DNA of 64,000 nucleotides, taken from positions 62,001 through 126,000 of the forward strand of contig NZ_KQ948925.1 in assembly GCF_001514235.1 (NCBI RefSeq). The letters run 5' to 3'. The notes below the pieces were generated by a model. The model did not search any database and was not told the origin of the DNA. It saw nothing but the letters and a program-made list of their open reading frames with translations. The stretch's first letter is position 1. Each line of letters opens with the position of its first letter. The DNA comes from Streptomyces caeruleatus. GTDB taxonomy: Bacteria; Actinomycetota; Actinomycetes; Streptomycetales; Streptomycetaceae. The position numbers were made by a program, and so were the translations under genes. Below, piece by piece: positions 8,101-17,379 of the stretch.

Positions 8101-9123
8101 ATGCGCGCGTTCGTCCTCACGGGCCCTGGTGCGTACGAGATGCAGGAGGTGCCCGAACCGGTCGCCGCGCCCGGTGAAGTCGTCGTCGACGTCGAACGGG
8201 TCGGGGTGTGCGGCACCGACATGGAGTTCTTCACCGGCGAAATGGCCTATCTGCATCAGGGGCACGCCTCCTTCCCGATGCGCCTCGGTCATGAATGGTC
8301 CGGTCGTGTGCGAGCGGTCGGCGCGGGTGTCGGCCGGGAGTGGCTCGGCCGCCGGGTCATGGGCGACACCATGATCGGCTGCGGCGACTGCCGACGCTGT
8401 CTGCGGGGGCGCGGTCATGTCTGCGCGAAGCGAAGCGAGGTGGGGGTCCGGGACGGCCGGCCCGGCGCCCTGGCCGAGCAACTCGCCGTACCTGCCTCCT
8501 CGTTGCACCCGTTGCCCGACTCCGTCGACGCCACGCTGGGCGCACTGGTCGAACCGGGCGGCAACGCCCTGCGCGCGGCGCGGTCCGCGACGCCGGAGAT
8601 GAACGAACGGGTGCTGGTCCTCGGGCCGGGAACCATCGGCCTGTTGACCGCGATGTTCGCGCGGGCCAGAGGAGCCGACGTACACATCATGGGCAAGACA
8701 CGAAGTTCCCTGGAGTTCGCCCGCGGTCTGGGATTCGATCGGCTCTGGCAGGAGGACACCCTCCCCGACCTTCCGTTCGACGCGATCGTCGACGCCTCCA
8801 ACGCCCCACAACTGCCCAGCCTGGCACTGGAGTTGGTGGAACCAGGCGGGCGAGTCGTCTGCATCGGCCTGGCCGGTGAACCCAGCCGCATCGACACCCG
8901 TACGCTCGCGCTCAAGGATGTCACCGCCGTCGGCCTCCTCTCGGCGTCCCCGGCGTTGGACCCGGCCATCAAGGCATACGCGGACGGGTCGGTGGATCCC
9001 AGACCGTTGGTGGCGGCGACCGTCGGTCTGGAGCAGGTCGGCACCGTGCTCGCCGGACAGCGCCCTCCAGGTGCCGGCGCAGGCCCCAAGATCCACGTCG
9101 ACCCGCGACTCGTCGTGGACTGA
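8101..9123 (+). CDS. Zinc-dependent medium-chain dehydrogenase, probable aldose/sugar dehydrogenase
   Basis: 340 aa. An N-terminal GroES-like fold carries GVCGTDMEF (catalytic Zn Cys), GHEWSGRV and the structural zinc tetrad CGDCRRCLRGRGHVC. A Rossmann half follows with VLGPGTIGLL. It starts nine bases after the FAH gene, so translation is probably coupled. In this operon it is the natural candidate for the first step, oxidation of the deoxysugar to its lactone. A polyol or sugar-acid dehydrogenase cannot be excluded. The C-terminal tail GQRPPGAGAGPKIHVDP matches threonine-dehydrogenase/sorbitol-dehydrogenase-like members. Confidence 0.82.
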   Translation: MRAFVLTGPGAYEMQEVPEPVAAPGEVVVDVERVGVCGTDMEFFTGEMAYLHQGHASFPMRLGHEWSGRVRAVGAGVGREWLGRRVMGDTMIGCGDCRRCLRGRGHVCAKRSEVGVRDGRPGALAEQLAVPASSLHPLPDSVDATLGALVEPGGNALRAARSATPEMNERVLVLGPGTIGLLTAMFARARGADVHIMGKTRSSLEFARGLGFDRLWQEDTLPDLPFDAIVDASNAPQLPSLALELVEPGGRVVCIGLAGEPSRIDTRTLALKDVTAVGLLSASPALDPAIKAYADGSVDPRPLVAATVGLEQVGTVLAGQRPPGAGAGPKIHVDPRLVVD

Positions 9124-9192
9124 ACGGCGCCGCATGTCCAGCCGCCGTCGCGGCGCCGTCGGCCGCGTCTCGGCCTGGGGCGGGGGTCAGTC

Positions 9193-10188
9193 TCAGGCCG
9201 ACTGCCGGGCGACCACGGTTGCCGACTCACCGCGCGGCTCGCCCGAGGCCTCGGGGAGGTCCTGACGGCGCAGGATGGCCTGCGCCAGTTCCCCGGCCAC
9301 GATTCCCATGTGCTGGTCGACCGTGGTGAGCGGTGGTTCGGCGAACCGGGCGACCGGGATGTCGTCCACACCGATGACGGCGAGGTCCCCGGGCGCCGCC
9401 AGTCCCGCCGCACGCATCCCCGCCAGCAGCGCGAACGCCACCTCGTCATTGAAGGCGCACACCGCGGTCACACCCGCGGCCCGCCACTCCTGCGCCGCGA
9501 CCGCGGCGAGGTCTTTGTCGGCCTCGATCTCGCGCACCACGGGTGGCGCGATGCCCAGCTCGCCGCAGGCGTCCCGGACACCCTGCAGACGCAACTCGTA
9601 GAAGTCGCTCAGACGGCGGTCGGCCGGCGCCGCGTAGCCCAGTTGCCGGTGGCCGGCCGCAGCCAGGTGACCGGCCTGCAACTCTCCGACGCGGTGCTGC
9701 GAGTGCGCCAGGGTGTCGTGCCCGACGTCCTCGGCGTCGCACCGCCAGGCGTTGATCACCTGGATGCCCGCGGCCTCCATGCGCCTACGGCGGTCGGCCC
9801 GCATCGGGGCAAGGACGACGACGGTTCGCGGCGCGAGGTCCGCCCACAGGGAGTCGCTTGCGCCACCGTCCTCGATCCGGGTGACCACATTCAGGCCCTT
9901 CCTCTGCAGGACCTGAGTGAGTTGTTCGACCAGCTCGATCGCGGTGTGCCCGAGAGGCATGTCCGCGAGGAGCAGCAGAACGATGTCGCTCTGCCCGGTC
10001 CGAAGCGCCCGAGCCGCGGCCGAGGGCGTGTATCCGAGCTTCGCGACGGCCGCGTGGACGCGCTCCCGCGTCTCGGCGGAGATCTTCTGGTGCGGGACAT
10101 CGTTGAGTACGTAGCTGACGGTGGTCTGGGAGACGCCCGCCTCCCGCGCCACGTCCACCGCCGTGACACGTCGCTGCTGCCGAGCCAC
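9193..10188 (-). CDS. LacI-family transcriptional regulator
   Basis: 331 aa from the GTG at 10188, which follows AGGGAGG by a few bases; an ATG at 10212 has no such site. The N-terminal LacI HTH reads VTAVDVAREAGVSQTTVSYVLN, followed by the hinge region SAAARALRTGQS and a periplasmic-binding-like effector domain (AVCAFNDEVAFALLAGM, LAVIGVDDIPVARF, PPLTTVDQ). It sits between the deoxysugar enzyme operon and the second serine hydrolase. A likely target is the perfect palindrome at 2424-2437; a weaker related site at 10231-10244 would allow autoregulation. The effector is unknown. Confidence 0.9.
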   Translation of the reverse strand: MARQQRRVTAVDVAREAGVSQTTVSYVLNDVPHQKISAETRERVHAAVAKLGYTPSAAARALRTGQSDIVLLLLADMPLGHTAIELVEQLTQVLQRKGLNVVTRIEDGGASDSLWADLAPRTVVVLAPMRADRRRRMEAAGIQVINAWRCDAEDVGHDTLAHSQHRVGELQAGHLAAAGHRQLGYAAPADRRLSDFYELRLQGVRDACGELGIAPPVVREIEADKDLAAVAAQEWRAAGVTAVCAFNDEVAFALLAGMRAAGLAAPGDLAVIGVDDIPVARFAEPPLTTVDQHMGIVAGELAQAILRRQDLPEASGEPRGESATVVARQSA

Positions 10189-10230
10189 CGAGCCTCCCTG
10201 TCCGCTCTGCATCCACCCCGGACAGAGCAA

Positions 10231-10244
10231 CTGAATCGTAACAG
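10231..10244. promoter_or_regulatory. Possible LacI half-palindrome upstream of the LacI gene
   Basis: CTGAATCGTAACAG has a TGAATC left half identical to the palindrome at 2424-2437 and a central CG, but the right half matches poorly. It lies about 45 bp upstream of the regulator's GTG, a sensible place for autoregulation. Weak evidence. Confidence 0.25.
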
Positions 10245-10491
10245 TGAAGCTCAGGAGGCCGGGATACAGCCGGTTTCCGAAGCGCCGACGCCTGGCACTC
10301 ACATCAGTACGGGGCTGAAGCCGCACCCGAAGCACGGCCGGTGGCTCAGCGGCGAGGGTGATCCCTGCCCGGCCCGTCCACGCGCCGCAGCCGACTTTGC
10401 GGCAGAGCAGCGGGGCGCCGGCCGAACGCGCCGCGACCATGGCAGAGCTCTTCTTCGATCGCACAGCGACCTGCATGGGCCGCCGTGGAGC

Positions 10492-10533
10492 CCGGCTCGG
10501 CGCACCGGGGTCAGGGACGGTGCGCCGAGCCGG
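10492..10533 (-). terminator. Strong hairpin downstream of serine hydrolase copy B
   Basis: A perfect 15-bp stem (CCGGCTCGGCGCACC paired with its complement) encloses a 12-nt loop. It starts about 54 bp past the stop of the leftward gene at 10587. There is no obvious U-tract, which is common for Streptomyces terminators. The rest of the 398-bp gap (10189-10586) shows no gene. Confidence 0.7.
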
Positions 10534-10586
10534 AGACAAGGGAACGCGCATGGTCTCGCGTCACTGCTGCCGGGAACCGGCCGCCG

Positions 10587-11744
10587 TCACACCAGGTCGG
10601 GGACGAGCGACTCGATCGCGGTGTGCCGCTGGTGATCGCGCACCACGTCCCGGTCCATCCCGCTGGTCAGCAGGCAGAAGGAAAGGCCGGTCTCGGGATC
10701 CGCCCACGTGGACTGTCCGCCGGCCCCGGAGTGGCCGAAGGCTCGGGCCGAGGTGCGGCCGCCATAGGGGCGAAGCTCCAACGGAGCGTCGTACGAGGGG
10801 AGTTCCACGGACACGGAATCGTCCGCGCCCGCGATGACCAAGCCGATGCTGCGGTTGGCGGGTGCGTCCGACCGCGACGGGTCGGCGGGCCAGGTGTTAC
10901 GGATTCCGCCTGTGGCGTCCGCCAGCACGTCAGGCCGCCACAGGCCGGAGGTGTTGTGGAGCAGCTCCTGGTAGAAGAGGGCCACACCGGCCGCGTCGGA
11001 GAACGCGTTGGCGCCGGGCACACCGAGCGCGATCAGCTCCGGATCATTGGCGACGGCCCGTATCGCCGTATCGCCCGCTTCGAGGACCGCGGCGTCGACC
11101 GGTCGCCCCAGAAGGGCCTCCAGCGCACCCAGCGGGTACTCGCCCGTCGCCACCACTCGCTGGAGGTCCCCCTGTCGCTCCTTGGGGACGCCCAGCTCGA
11201 GTCGGTCGAGACCGAGTGGGTCGAGGACCCGGGCACGCAACGCATCGCGGTAGTCCTGGCCGGTCAGCCGCTGGATCAGCTCGGCCAGCACCCAGTGCGC
11301 GGAAAAGCCGTGGTACTCGTAGCGCGTACCGGGCTCCCACTCCAGCCGCCATTGCGCCATGGCCGCCGTCCGCGCCTGCCGGTCGGGCAGCGACGCCGCG
11401 TCGATGGCTCCGTTCGTCAGGCCGCAGGTGTGCAGCAGTACGTGTTCGAGGGTGATGACGTCCTTACCGTGTGCGACGAACTCGGGCCACACCTCGGCGA
11501 CCTTGGTGTCGAGGGTGACGAGCCCCTCACCCAGGAGCTGCCACATCACCGACGCCACGATCGGTTTGGTGGTGGAGAACAGGCAGAGGCGGTCGCCGTC
11601 CCCCGCCTCACCGAAGGACTCGAAGGCAAGGATCTCACCGTGCCGGGCGACGGCGAACTGCGCAGCCGGCCAGATCCCGTCGTCCACTGCCTTCTGAACG
11701 TGGTCGCACATCGAGGTCAGGGTCTTACTGCTGTCGGAGCTCAA
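10587..11744 (-). CDS. Serine hydrolase of the beta-lactamase class C / EstB-like family (copy B)
   Basis: 385 aa from a TTG start at 11744, with AAGGAG ten bases upstream. The catalytic SxxK is in LFSTTKPIVAS, a YEYHGFSAHWVLAEL segment lies mid-protein, and the third motif is GHSGAGGQSTWADP. It is collinear with copy A (1160-2311) over its full length, and the C-terminal core GLSFCLLTSGMDRDV is identical in both. It diverges from the MFS/GH78/GH1 operon, sharing a 281-bp promoter region with it. Lack of a signal peptide suggests cytoplasmic esterase or transesterase action on imported acylated glycosides; this is inference from position. Confidence 0.85.
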   Translation of the reverse strand: MSSDSSKTLTSMCDHVQKAVDDGIWPAAQFAVARHGEILAFESFGEAGDGDRLCLFSTTKPIVASVMWQLLGEGLVTLDTKVAEVWPEFVAHGKDVITLEHVLLHTCGLTNGAIDAASLPDRQARTAAMAQWRLEWEPGTRYEYHGFSAHWVLAELIQRLTGQDYRDALRARVLDPLGLDRLELGVPKERQGDLQRVVATGEYPLGALEALLGRPVDAAVLEAGDTAIRAVANDPELIALGVPGANAFSDAAGVALFYQELLHNTSGLWRPDVLADATGGIRNTWPADPSRSDAPANRSIGLVIAGADDSVSVELPSYDAPLELRPYGGRTSARAFGHSGAGGQSTWADPETGLSFCLLTSGMDRDVVRDHQRHTAIESLVPDLV

Positions 11745-11913
11745 TGGGTCGACTCTCCTTGAGGTTGAGGTCCGGGGCTGGACAGCACAGAGGACACACC
11801 CCGCACCTCAGCAGACGCCCGGCGACTTCGGTTCAGCCACGTTCACGACCGGACGCCCGGGCCTGCTGGACGGTGCGGGATCAGGCGACCGAAACATCGG
11901 GTCCACGCCCTGC

Positions 11914-11997
11914 AGATTTCCGGTGGATGAAAATCTATGCACAGACAGATTTAGTTGCTACGGTCCCCACCGTCAATATCTGGCACTGGCTAGATAT
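11914..11997. promoter_or_regulatory. Two inverted repeats with AGAT/ATCT half-sites upstream of the MFS gene
   Basis: AGATTT (11914-11919) pairs with AAATCT (11931-11936), and ATATCT (11976-11981) pairs with AGATAT (11992-11997). Both lie in the A/T-rich divergent promoter between serine hydrolase B and the transporter. The same AGAT/ATCT cores occur in the palindrome ahead of the TetR gene (17377-17394), so a shared TetR-type operator is plausible. Confidence 0.4.
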
Positions 11998-12025
11998 CTC
12001 CCTCGCTGATCACAGGAGATCTGCG

Positions 12026-13393
12026 ATGCACCAGTCTGAGCCGCAATCAGAGCTGATCCCCCCCGTCGCGCCCGAGCCTCATCCCCTCGATGCAGTCGAG
12101 AGCCGCCCATCTGCCGTGGCGACCGCTGAAGCCGATGAACCCTCCTGCGAGGCACCTGTCGAGAAGGTGTCGAAGCGAGCCGTCGTCGCGATCCTGATCA
12201 CGACGTTCGGCAACACGGCCGCGGTAATGCTGCCCAGCTTGGTCGCCCTGCCGCTGATCATGGAGCGCATCGCGCCGGACAACAAAGAGACGGCGCTGGG
12301 CGTGGCCACGGGCATCATAGCCTTCGGCACAATGATCCTCGCCCCCGTCTGCGGGGCGCTGAGCGATCGGACCACTTCGCGTTTCGGCATGCGGCGCCCC
12401 GGCCTGGCCGTCGGCGGCATGATGGCCGTCGCAGGTCTGACGTGGCTCGGCCTCTCCGGAAGCCTGCCCGCTGCGTTCGGCGCCCTGACGCTCCTCGCCC
12501 TCGGACAGGGCCTCGTCAACGCGTCCCATGCGGCCATGACCCCGGACAGCATCCCCGAGCACGCCCGCGGGCGCGTCGTCGGACTCTCATCCCTGTTCGG
12601 CCTGCTCGCCGCCCTCCTCGCCGGCATCGTGGGTCCGCAGTTCATCGGCAACCAGCTCCTCATGGCCGCCGGCGGTGTGCCGCTGTACATACTGACCTTC
12701 GTCATCGGCATAGCCATCTACCGTGACCGAAGACTGAGCCCGGCCGAGGTGCCGCAGCAGCCGCTCATCCGCACCGTGGCGCGGGCGTACGTCTTCAACC
12801 CCAAGAGCGCACCCGACTACTCCTGGGTGTGGCTCAGCCGGTTCCTCATCACCTTCGGCGTCGCGTTCACCGGCTCGTTCGCCATCTACTACCTCACCGA
12901 CCACCTCGGGGTGACCAAGAAGGAACTGCCTTCGCTGATCTCGGTCAACAACATGCTCAGCATGGTCGGCGCCCTGGTCGGCACGATCGTGGGCTCCTTC
13001 GTCACGGACCGGGTGCGCAGCCGCAAGCCACTGATCCTGATCTCCGCGCTGATGCTGGCCGCGGGGAGCGCCGTCGTCGCTTTCGCCCCGTCGATCCCGT
13101 TCTTCTTCGTCGGCAGTGCGCTCATCGCTGTTGCCACCGGATTCTTCATTCCCACCGACGGGGTGCTGGTCATGAGCGTGCTGCCCGACGGCGGCCGGGA
13201 CGTCGCCAGGTACATGTCGCTATTCGTGATCGCCGACCAGCTCCCGCGCTCGATAGGGCCGGTCATGGCGCCCGCGATCCTTGCCCTGGGCGGGATGACG
13301 GCGCTGGGCGGATATCCCGCTCTCTACCTCGCCGGAGGCGTCGTCGCGATCGTGGGCGGCGTGGTCGTGCGCAGGGCCCGAGGCGTCGCCTGA
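12026..13393 (+). CDS. MFS transporter, probable glycoside/sugar importer
   Basis: 455 aa from ATG 12026, which follows AGGAG with ideal spacing; the open frame extends upstream without family sequence. After a hydrophilic N-terminus of about 45 residues there are roughly twelve hydrophobic segments. The MFS loop signature GALSDRTTSRFGMRRP lies between TM2 and TM3, and a second RxRxRKP loop between TM8 and TM9. It is the first gene of an operon with GH78 (71 bp gap) and GH1 (15 bp gap). It therefore probably brings rhamnosyl-glycosides or their disaccharides into the cell, where the two unsecreted glycosidases act. The substrate is inferred from this linkage. Confidence 0.85.
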   Translation: MHQSEPQSELIPPVAPEPHPLDAVESRPSAVATAEADEPSCEAPVEKVSKRAVVAILITTFGNTAAVMLPSLVALPLIMERIAPDNKETALGVATGIIAFGTMILAPVCGALSDRTTSRFGMRRPGLAVGGMMAVAGLTWLGLSGSLPAAFGALTLLALGQGLVNASHAAMTPDSIPEHARGRVVGLSSLFGLLAALLAGIVGPQFIGNQLLMAAGGVPLYILTFVIGIAIYRDRRLSPAEVPQQPLIRTVARAYVFNPKSAPDYSWVWLSRFLITFGVAFTGSFAIYYLTDHLGVTKKELPSLISVNNMLSMVGALVGTIVGSFVTDRVRSRKPLILISALMLAAGSAVVAFAPSIPFFFVGSALIAVATGFFIPTDGVLVMSVLPDGGRDVARYMSLFVIADQLPRSIGPVMAPAILALGGMTALGGYPALYLAGGVVAIVGGVVVRRARGVA

Positions 13394-13464
13394 CCGTCCT
13401 TCGCACGCGGCCGACCCGACCGGACGGCTGGCCCGCCCCTCTTCTCACAGCAAGGAGCCACAGC

Positions 13465-16146
13465 ATGACGCAGCACGATCCCCGCCCCACATGGCTGTCT
13501 GTGGGCCAGCAGCCTGGCACGGGTGTCCTGGCGACTCGCACTCCCCGCCTCAGCTGGTTGCCGCAAGCCGGCCCGGCCGACTGTACGGGGTACGAGATCG
13601 AGGCCCGCTGGGACGGTGGCGAGCCCCGCCGCCACCGCGGGCCGGGTTCCGCGCCTCGGGCCGACTGGCCGTGGTCGCCGGTACCGAGCCGCACGCGCGT
13701 CGACCTCCGTGTCCGGGTGGCGACGGGTGACAGCTGGTCTCCCTGGTCGGACACCCTCACGGTGCGCTCCGCGCTCTGGCACGAGGAGGACTGGACAGGC
13801 CGCTGGGTCTCTCCGCCGGACCATGACACCAGCGCCGTCGACCGCGGCGCCTGGGAGCTCAGCACCTCGTTCCATTTCACCGAAGTCCCCCCGCGTGCCA
13901 GCCTGTTCGCGACAGCCCAGGGCGTGTACGAAGTCTCGCTGAACGGCGACCGGGTCGGTGACATCGAGTTGGCCCCCGGTTTCACCAGTTACCAGGCGAC
14001 ACTCCACGCCCAGGCGTACGACGTGACCTCCCTGCTGCGGTCGGGCCCCAACACGCTCACCTTCACCGTCTCGGACGGCTGGTTCCGGGGCCGGAACGGT
14101 GGCCAGCAAGTGCGGAACACCTGGGGCGACACCCTGGCCGTACGGGCCCAGCTGGAGACCTATGACACGGCCGGCACCGTCACCGTGGCCGCCGCGACCG
14201 GGTCCGGCTGGGCCGCCCGGCGCTCGTCGATCACGCGCGCGGACCTGATGCACGGGCAGGCCACCGACCTGCGGATCCGGCCCGCCGACGAGCCCGGCGA
14301 GCCGGTCCGGGTGAACGCCGTCACGGCCCCGACCCCGAGCTGGTCCCCCGCTCCACCCGTGCGCCGAGTGGAGGAGTGGCGCCCCCGCTCGGTCACCCCG
14401 CTTCGCCAAGGCGTGTCGATCGTGGACACGGGACAGAACATCTCCGGATGGCTGCGCCTGCGCAACCTCGGCGACCGGGGAGCACACACCCGTCTCGAGT
14501 TCGGCGAACATCTTGCACCCGACGGTGACTTGACCACCTCGCACCTCGGTATCGCCGCCCCCGACGGCACGCCTGTGCCCTGCAGCCAGGTGGACGAGGT
14601 GACCGCCGCCGGCGAAGAGGGCGAGGAGTTCGAGCCTCGCCACACCGTCCACGGCTTCCGCTACGTCCGTGTCTCGCACCCGGGCCGCGCCCTGAGCCCG
14701 GACGACATCACCGTCGTCGCGGTCCACTCCGACCTGGAACGACGCGGCTGGTTCAGCTGCAGCGACCCCGACCTGGAGCGGCTCCACCACGCGGCCGAAT
14801 GGAGCTTCCGGGGCAACATCGTCGATGTCCCCACCGACTGCCCCACCCGTGAACGCTCCGGCTGGACAGGCGACTTCGGCCTCTACGCGCCCACCGCCGC
14901 CCGCCTCTACGACATCCACGGCTTCAGCCGGAAGTGGCTGCGCTCCGTCCGCGACGACCAGCTCGACAGCGGGCTGCCCGCCATGTTCTCGCCCGATTCG
15001 GAGCGCATGCGGGAGCACCCTGACCACAGCGGCCTGGTCGGCGGCGGCTCCGCCGGCTGGGGCGACGCACTCATCGACGTGCCGTGGACGCTGTACACCG
15101 AGTACGCGGACACCGGGATCCTGGCCGAGAGCTGGGAGAGTATGCGGGCCTGGGGCGAGTACGCCCTGCGCTGCGCCAGAGAGATCCGCCATCCCTCCCG
15201 CATCGCCCGCTCCGCCGAGCCCGCGCCACACGAACAGTACGTATGGGACGGCCCGTTCCACTTCGGCGAGTGGTGCGAGCCGCGCCGCCCCGACGACCCG
15301 CCGCTCTCTGTCGCGGCCCTGTTCGCCGCCGACCACGGCGAGGTCGCCACCGCCTACCTCTACCGCTCACTCACCCGGCTCGCGTCCATCGCCGCCGTCC
15401 TCGAACGCCCCGAGGACGCGGACCACTACAACACCCTGGCCGTACGGGTACGCGACGCCTGGCGCACCGAGTTCCTGCGCCCCGACGGACGCACCGCCAC
15501 CGACACCCAGGCCGCGTATGTCCGAGCCCTCACCTTCGGCCTCCTCCCCACCGATCTGCGCGACGCCGCCGCGGACCGCCTCGTCGGCCTCATCCACAAG
15601 AACGACGACCGGCTCGGCACCGGCTTCCTCACCACCGGTCTCCTGCTGCCCGCCCTCGCCGACGCCGGCCACGCGGACCTGGCCTACGCGCTCCTCCTCC
15701 GCCGCGGCACTCCCTCCTGGCTGGGCATGCTCGACCGTGGCGCGACGACCATGTGGGAGGAGTGGGAGGGCGTCGACGCCGACGGCGAAGCCCATGCGTC
15801 GCTCAACCACTACAGCAAGGGCGCCGTGATCCAGTTCCTCCACGCGTACGTGGCAGGGCTCCGGCAAGCCCCGTCCTCGGTGGGCTGGGAACGGTTCGTC
15901 GTCCACCCGTACCCGGGCGGCGGACTCACCACCGCCCGCTTCCTCCACCTCACCCCACGCGGCCCGATCGACATCCACTGGACCCTCGACGGCGCCCACT
16001 TCACTCTCGGCGTCGACGTTCCGTCCACCGCTACCGCCGAGATCGTCCTGCCCAACGGCGACGTCCACCACCGGGGCGTCGGCCGCCACCGATTCACCTG
16101 TACGACCAACCCCGCGCACCACGACCACGCCGCGGGCGTCCGCTAG
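13465..16146 (+). CDS. Alpha-L-rhamnosidase, glycoside hydrolase family 78
   Basis: 893 aa from ATG 13465 with AAGGAG upstream; earlier in-frame sequence is not family-like. The order is an N-terminal beta domain (LSWLPQAGPADCTGYEI), a Bac_rhamnosid_N module (ATAQGVYEVSLNGDRVGD), a rhamnosid beta domain (IVDTGQNISGWLRL), then the (alpha/alpha)6 catalytic barrel and a C-terminal beta domain. Catalytic landmarks are D454-VPTDCPTRERSGWTGD (general acid Glu 463) and the MWEEWEG segment (about 763-769) carrying the general base. No signal peptide is visible, so it should act intracellularly on imported material. It releases terminal L-rhamnose from flavonoid- or saponin-type glycosides and supplies the deoxysugar pathway to its left. 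Confidence 0.93.
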   Translation: MTQHDPRPTWLSVGQQPGTGVLATRTPRLSWLPQAGPADCTGYEIEARWDGGEPRRHRGPGSAPRADWPWSPVPSRTRVDLRVRVATGDSWSPWSDTLTVRSALWHEEDWTGRWVSPPDHDTSAVDRGAWELSTSFHFTEVPPRASLFATAQGVYEVSLNGDRVGDIELAPGFTSYQATLHAQAYDVTSLLRSGPNTLTFTVSDGWFRGRNGGQQVRNTWGDTLAVRAQLETYDTAGTVTVAAATGSGWAARRSSITRADLMHGQATDLRIRPADEPGEPVRVNAVTAPTPSWSPAPPVRRVEEWRPRSVTPLRQGVSIVDTGQNISGWLRLRNLGDRGAHTRLEFGEHLAPDGDLTTSHLGIAAPDGTPVPCSQVDEVTAAGEEGEEFEPRHTVHGFRYVRVSHPGRALSPDDITVVAVHSDLERRGWFSCSDPDLERLHHAAEWSFRGNIVDVPTDCPTRERSGWTGDFGLYAPTAARLYDIHGFSRKWLRSVRDDQLDSGLPAMFSPDSERMREHPDHSGLVGGGSAGWGDALIDVPWTLYTEYADTGILAESWESMRAWGEYALRCAREIRHPSRIARSAEPAPHEQYVWDGPFHFGEWCEPRRPDDPPLSVAALFAADHGEVATAYLYRSLTRLASIAAVLERPEDADHYNTLAVRVRDAWRTEFLRPDGRTATDTQAAYVRALTFGLLPTDLRDAAADRLVGLIHKNDDRLGTGFLTTGLLLPALADAGHADLAYALLLRRGTPSWLGMLDRGATTMWEEWEGVDADGEAHASLNHYSKGAVIQFLHAYVAGLRQAPSSVGWERFVVHPYPGGGLTTARFLHLTPRGPIDIHWTLDGAHFTLGVDVPSTATAEIVLPNGDVHHRGVGRHRFTCTTNPAHHDHAAGVR

Positions 16147-16161
16147 ACACCGAAGGAACCC

Positions 16162-17379
16162 ATGTCGAACATGCCGACCACACCGAACTTCCTGTGGGGC
16201 GCCGCCTCGTCCGCTCACCAGGTGGAGGGGAACAACACCAACAGCGACTGGTGGTGGCTGGAGAACCAGCCGAAGAGTGCCATGGAGCGCAGTGGCAGAG
16301 CCGTCGACAGCTATCACCGCTACCCCGAGGACATGCGCCTGCTGGCCGACGCCGGTCTCAACTCCTACCGATTCGGCCTGGAATGGGCCCGGATCGAACC
16401 CGCACCCGGCGAGTTCGACCGCGCCGCCCTGGCCCACTACCGCCGCATGATCGACACCGCTGTCGACCTGGGACTCACCCCTGTTGTCACGCTCCAGCAC
16501 TTCACCCACCCACTCTGGTTCGTCCAGGAAGGCGGCTGGCTGGAAGGAAAGGGGGTCGATCGCTTCGCCCGCTACGTGGAACAGACGGCCACGATCCTCC
16601 AGGACGTCCCGTGGGTGTGCACGATCAACGAACCGAACATCCTGACACTGTCGACGCGCATGGTCGACCGATTCGTCTCGGGTCAGGCGACATCGATGAC
16701 CGTCACGTCCGAGAACAACATGGTTCTGCCCACCCCCGATCCGACGATCGGAGCTGTGCTGGCCAAGGCTCATGCCGCCGCCCAGGACATCATCCACACC
16801 CGCACCGACGCCAGGACCGGCTGGACCGTCGCCTGCCAGGCCCTCACACCGGCCGCCGGCAGCGAGGCGCGGTTCGCCGAAGTGAAGCACGTCTGGGAGG
16901 ACTTCTACCTTGAGCAGTCCCGCGGCGACGACTTCGTCGGCGTCCAGGCCTACACCAGCCAGACCGTCGACGCGGACGGGATCGTGCCTCACCCCACGCA
17001 CCCGGACAACACCCTCACCGGCTGGGCCTACCGTCCCGACGCCCTCGGCATAGCGGTCCGCAACGCCGCCGAGGTGACGGACGGGACCCCGATCATCGTC
17101 ACCGAGAACGGCATCGCCACTCAGGACGACGAGCGCCGCGTCCGGTACACCTCCGAGGCATTGCGCGCCTTGTTCGCCGCTGTCGACGACGGCATCGACG
17201 TACGCGGCTATCTGCACTGGTCCGCGCTGGACAACTACGAATGGGGGCATTGGGGACCGACGTTCGGTCTGATCGCCGTCGACCGGACGACCTTCACGCG
17301 CACCCCGAAGCCGAGCCTGGGCTGGCTCGGGAAGGTCGCCCGCGACGGCTACCCCAAGGACGGCATCACCGCGGCCTGA
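16162..17379 (+). CDS. Beta-glucosidase, glycoside hydrolase family 1
   Basis: 405 aa, starting 15 bp after the GH78 stop behind GAAGGA. The N-terminal signature FLWGAASSAHQVEG, acid/base Glu 157 (TINEPN) and nucleophile Glu 315 (VTENG) are all present, as is YLHWSALDNYEW near the C-terminus. At 405 aa it is somewhat shorter than the usual 440-480, with shortened loops. The partner rhamnosidase suggests sequential attack on rhamnosyl-glucosides such as rutinosides: GH78 removes rhamnose, then GH1 the glucose. Its TGA stop lies inside the palindrome that precedes the TetR gene. Confidence 0.92.
   Translation: MSNMPTTPNFLWGAASSAHQVEGNNTNSDWWWLENQPKSAMERSGRAVDSYHRYPEDMRLLADAGLNSYRFGLEWARIEPAPGEFDRAALAHYRRMIDTAVDLGLTPVVTLQHFTHPLWFVQEGGWLEGKGVDRFARYVEQTATILQDVPWVCTINEPNILTLSTRMVDRFVSGQATSMTVTSENNMVLPTPDPTIGAVLAKAHAAAQDIIHTRTDARTGWTVACQALTPAAGSEARFAEVKHVWEDFYLEQSRGDDFVGVQAYTSQTVDADGIVPHPTHPDNTLTGWAYRPDALGIAVRNAAEVTDGTPIIVTENGIATQDDERRVRYTSEALRALFAAVDDGIDVRGYLHWSALDNYEWGHWGPTFGLIAVDRTTFTRTPKPSLGWLGKVARDGYPKDGITAA

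Noticed and set aside
9193..10551. Longer 452-codon version of the LacI protein
   Set aside because: The extra N-terminus is not family-like, while GTG 10188 has a strong ribosome binding site directly before the HTH.
12829..13464. N-terminal extension of the GH78 frame back to 12829
   Set aside because: It runs through the MFS gene in another phase and lacks family sequence; the ATG at 13465 has a good ribosome binding site.
13324..15336. 670-codon minus-strand open frame opposite GH78
   Set aside because: Shadow frame; the plus strand encodes a complete GH78 protein with catalytic motifs.
15367..17250. 627-codon minus-strand open frame opposite GH1
   Set aside because: Shadow frame; GH1 motifs with both catalytic glutamates are on the plus strand.
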